DNA from: Hyphomicrobium sp.
GTDB taxonomy: Bacteria > Pseudomonadota > Alphaproteobacteria > Rhizobiales > Hyphomicrobiaceae
Direction: 5' to 3'
DNA: 16,467 nucleotides
Assembly (NCBI GenBank): GCA_025927515.1
Contig: JAICLG010000026.1
Location: 1-16,467 of the forward strand
Shown here: positions 14,387 through 16,467 of the stretch, piece by piece
How positions within the stretch are numbered: the stretch's first letter is position 1
How the letters are laid out: every line of letters begins with the position of its first letter
Translations under genes and position numbers: made by a program
Notes under the pieces: generated by a model
The model's database searches: none
What the model was told of the DNA's origin: nothing
What the model saw: the letters and a program-made list of their open reading frames with translations, nothing else

Positions 14387-15721
14387 ATGGCCGATACGTT
14401 CGATCTCGTGATCCGGGGCGCGACAGTCGTCAACCATGACGGGGAAGGCATCCGCGATATTGCGATTGCGGGCGAGAGGATCGCGGCGATCGGCAACCTT
14501 GGCCCGGCCAAAGCCGTTGCGGAGATCGATGCGGCTGGTCTGCATATCCTGCCCGGGGTTATCGACACGCAGGTGCATTTCCGGGAGCCGGGGCTCGATC
14601 ACAAAGAAGATCTGGAAACGGGGAGCCGGGCTGCGGTCGCTGGCGGGGTGACCGCCGTTTTCGAGATGCCTAATACGAAGCCGCTGACAACGACCGCGGA
14701 TACGCTTGCCGACAAGGTCCGCCGGGCGCGAAACCGGATGTTCTGCGACTTTGGGTTTTTCGTGGGCGGTACGCGTGAGAATGTCTCCGAAATTCCGATG
14801 CTGGAAAAGCTCGAGGCTTCGGCGGGCATCAAGGTTTTCATGGGTTCGTCGACCGGTGATCTTCTGGTCGATGAGGAGGCGGCGCTCGATCGCATCATCG
14901 CGAAGATTTCGCGGCGCGCGTCATTTCATGCCGAGGACGAGGCGCGCCTCAAGGCGCGCATGCCTCTCCGGCGCAAAGGCGATCCATCTTCGCATCCGGA
15001 ATGGCGCGATCCGGAAGCAGCGCTCATCGCAACGAAGCGTCTCGTTGGTCTTGCCGAGAAGCACGGCAAGCGCGTGCATGTTCTGCACATCTCGACCGCT
15101 GACGAAATGGATTACCTGCGGGATCACAAATCGTACGCGACGGTGGAGGTGACGCCGCATCATCTGACCCTTGAAGCGCCGGACTGCTACGAGCGGCTCG
15201 GCGCTTATGCGCAAATGAATCCTCCGGTTCGCGATGCGCGCCACCGCACCGCGATCTGGGCGGCGCTGCAATCGGGCGTGGTCGATGTTCTCGGTTCCGA
15301 TCATGCGCCGCATACGCGTGAGGAAAAGGATCACGCGTATCCCGACACGCATTCCGGCATGACGGGCGTACAGACGCTCGTGCCGATCATGCTCGATCAT
15401 GTGAACGCGGGGCGGCTATCTCTGCAGCGCTTCGTCGATTTGACGAGCCACGGACCGCAACGGTTGTTCGGAATCAGGAACAAGGGGCGCATCGCCGTCG
15501 GCTATGATGCCGATCTGACGATCGTCGATATGAAGCGCACGGCGACGATTTCAAACGCCTGGATCGAGAGCCGATGCGCCTGGACGCCTTATGACGGCGT
15601 CAAAGTCACCGGTTGGCCGGTCGGGACTTTCGTCCGCGGCCGGAAGGTGATGTGGGAGGGAGAGATCGCCGGCTCTGCACGCGGCGAGCCGGTTGGATTT
15701 CTCGAAGGTTTCGTGCGCTAA
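14387..15721 (+). CDS. Dihydroorotase (class I-like amidohydrolase, alphaproteobacterial subtype)
   Basis: This 444-residue amidohydrolase is predicted to interconvert carbamoyl-aspartate and dihydroorotate in pyrimidine synthesis. Seen are IDTQVHFREPGLDHKEDL (60-77), EMPNTKPLTTT (93-103), GIKVFMGSSTGDL (147-159, Lys149 possibly carbamylated), FHAEDE (His181), HVLHISTADE (His231/His234), AQMNPPVRDARHR (275-287) and LGSDHAPHT (Asp305). The classical D-x-H-x-H metal motif is D-T-Q-V-H here: the first histidine ligand is Gln62. I recall this substitution as a feature of an alphaproteobacterial dihydroorotase subgroup of exactly this length, so it is probably not a mutation. I chose the ATG at 14387 (AAGGAG upstream) over a TTG at 14303 that overlaps the ygfZ start. 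It converges with the transpeptidase gene 28 bases on. It is annotated as pyrC in some genomes; activity is unproven, so I leave the symbol empty. Confidence 0.85.
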   Translation: MADTFDLVIRGATVVNHDGEGIRDIAIAGERIAAIGNLGPAKAVAEIDAAGLHILPGVIDTQVHFREPGLDHKEDLETGSRAAVAGGVTAVFEMPNTKPLTTTADTLADKVRRARNRMFCDFGFFVGGTRENVSEIPMLEKLEASAGIKVFMGSSTGDLLVDEEAALDRIIAKISRRASFHAEDEARLKARMPLRRKGDPSSHPEWRDPEAALIATKRLVGLAEKHGKRVHVLHISTADEMDYLRDHKSYATVEVTPHHLTLEAPDCYERLGAYAQMNPPVRDARHRTAIWAALQSGVVDVLGSDHAPHTREEKDHAYPDTHSGMTGVQTLVPIMLDHVNAGRLSLQRFVDLTSHGPQRLFGIRNKGRIAVGYDADLTIVDMKRTATISNAWIESRCAWTPYDGVKVTGWPVGTFVRGRKVMWEGEIAGSARGEPVGFLEGFVR

Positions 15722-15749
15722 AGAAAGACGGCGCGCGAATTCGCGGGCG

Positions 15750-16467
15750 CTAGCCTTCGCGGTCAACCTTGGCCATGCGAGCCGTTCCCGCAGGCAACCG
15801 CTTCAGCACATAGACCGTCGTTCCGACGCTTGCGAGACGGGCAAGATGCGTGACGTTGCCATTTGTCATCCGAATGCAACCGGATGAGGCGGCCGTGCCG
15901 ATCGATCGTACGTCGTTGGTGCCATGGATGCGATAGAGCGTGTTGCCGAGGTAGAGCGCCATCGCGCCGAGCGGATTGCGAATGCCGCCCGCCATGTGCA
16001 CCGGTAGCCCGGGCTTGCGGGCACGCATCTCGGCAGGCGGATACCACTCGGGCCAAGCGACCTTTCGCGAGATCTTCTCGACGCCAGACCACGCGAAGCC
16101 CTGTTTGCCGACGGCGATCGGATAGCGGTACGCGGTCGAGGACGACAGAACATAATAGAGGTGACGGCCCGCCGTATCGATGACGATCGAGCCAGTGCCG
16201 TAGGAATTCGGGAACGCGACCCTCGGAGGCGCAACGGCCGCTATATGCGGTTGCCCGCCGCCCGTCAGCGTCTCTCGCGAATCCGCGGACTCTTCGTCGC
16301 TATCGCGGGCTTCGTTCTGAGAACGGCCCGAGTCCCAGCCCATGCCAAAAAGAGGCGTGGGCGCCGGCTCTGTATGACGCGTGCTCTTCAATTTTTTCGG
16401 GGGAACGTATCCGTACGTTTCATCAGCGGGATGGAAGGCCTCGGCCGGTGCGACAATCACAAAGCTC
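15750..16467 (-). CDS. L,D-transpeptidase (YkuD/ErfK family), 5' end off window
   Basis: YkuD enzymes make 3-3 peptidoglycan cross-links or attach proteins to peptidoglycan through a catalytic cysteine in the periplasm. The domain occupies about the last 150 residues. The signature is HGTN (His at 16 residues before) through SSGCIRMTN; numbered from the codon at 16460 these are His179 and Cys195, with LPVHMAGG and PLGAMALYLG before them. The frame stays open to the right edge (TTT AGC upstream of the GTG at 16460). The first visible residues, SFVIVAPAEAFHPADE, look like the end of a signal peptide with an Ala-x-Ala type cleavage site, so the true start lies just beyond the window. A charged, Ser/Glu-rich linker (about 40-70) joins it to the catalytic domain. 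Hyphomicrobiales often carry many such paralogues; the specific one is not identifiable. Confidence 0.93.
   Translation of the reverse strand, partial: SFVIVAPAEAFHPADETYGYVPPKKLKSTRHTEPAPTPLFGMGWDSGRSQNEARDSDEESADSRETLTGGGQPHIAAVAPPRVAFPNSYGTGSIVIDTAGRHLYYVLSSSTAYRYPIAVGKQGFAWSGVEKISRKVAWPEWYPPAEMRARKPGLPVHMAGGIRNPLGAMALYLGNTLYRIHGTNDVRSIGTAASSGCIRMTNGNVTHLARLASVGTTVYVLKRLPAGTARMAKVDREG

Noticed and set aside
13767..14411. 214-codon plus-strand open frame opposite ygfZ
   Set aside because: It is antisense to ygfZ and runs into the dihydroorotase leader in the wrong frame; no ribosome-binding site or family likeness.
15734..15745. Perfect 12-bp palindrome CGCGAATTCGCG between two convergent genes
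   Set aside because: It is tempting as a bidirectional terminator, but a 4-bp stem with an AATT loop and no flanking T-runs is too weak. A 12-bp palindrome of GC-rich bases around an EcoRI site can occur by chance.

Overview
The window looks like chromosome from an alphaproteobacterium of the Hyphomicrobiales (Rhizobiales), possibly Hyphomicrobium-like. The reasons are the GC-rich coding sequence, the protein families present (an Alphaproteobacteria-type pyruvate phosphate dikinase, a COG4111/NadQ-type regulator beside nadABC, a TorF-type porin, a secreted YkuD transpeptidase) and densely packed operons. The genus is inference. I see no insertion sequence, prophage, CRISPR array, rRNA or tRNA. 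No stretch longer than about 200 bases lacks a gene.

Left part (1-6789). The window opens inside a TorF-like outer-membrane porin, which ends at a textbook intrinsic terminator. An uncharacterised membrane-anchored protein follows, with a 7-bp-arm inverted repeat upstream of it. Two minus-strand genes come next, an exported RNase T2 and an M20 dipeptidase. Divergent from these is a full-length pyruvate, phosphate dikinase (ppdK).

Centre (6889-12083). A small two-helix membrane protein precedes the de novo NAD pathway, read on the minus strand as nadA-nadB-nadC (aspartate to iminoaspartate to quinolinate to nicotinate mononucleotide). Immediately upstream, in the same orientation, lies a Nudix-like/winged-helix regulator of the NadQ type. 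The nadQ-nadA gap holds a strong hairpin and two copies of one palindrome, ATGCTC-N5-GAGCAT. One copy sits against the nadA start and the other 67 bp upstream. This is the most interesting regulatory structure in the window: a self-contained NAD-biosynthesis regulon with its probable operators visible.

Right part (12194-16467). A tightly coupled minus-strand operon, ygfZ-tag-HD phosphohydrolase, has two successive ATGA stop/start overlaps. Divergent from ygfZ is a dihydroorotase of an alphaproteobacterial subtype whose first metal-ligand histidine is replaced by glutamine. The last gene is an L,D-transpeptidase whose 5' end, including most of its signal peptide, lies off the right edge.

Most of the content is conserved metabolism, and I found no convincing wholly new multi-gene system. 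The best leads are the paired operators of the nad operon, the Gln-substituted dihydroorotase, the uncharacterised protein at 767-1519, and the ygfZ-tag-HD coupling directly upstream of nadQ-nadABC.
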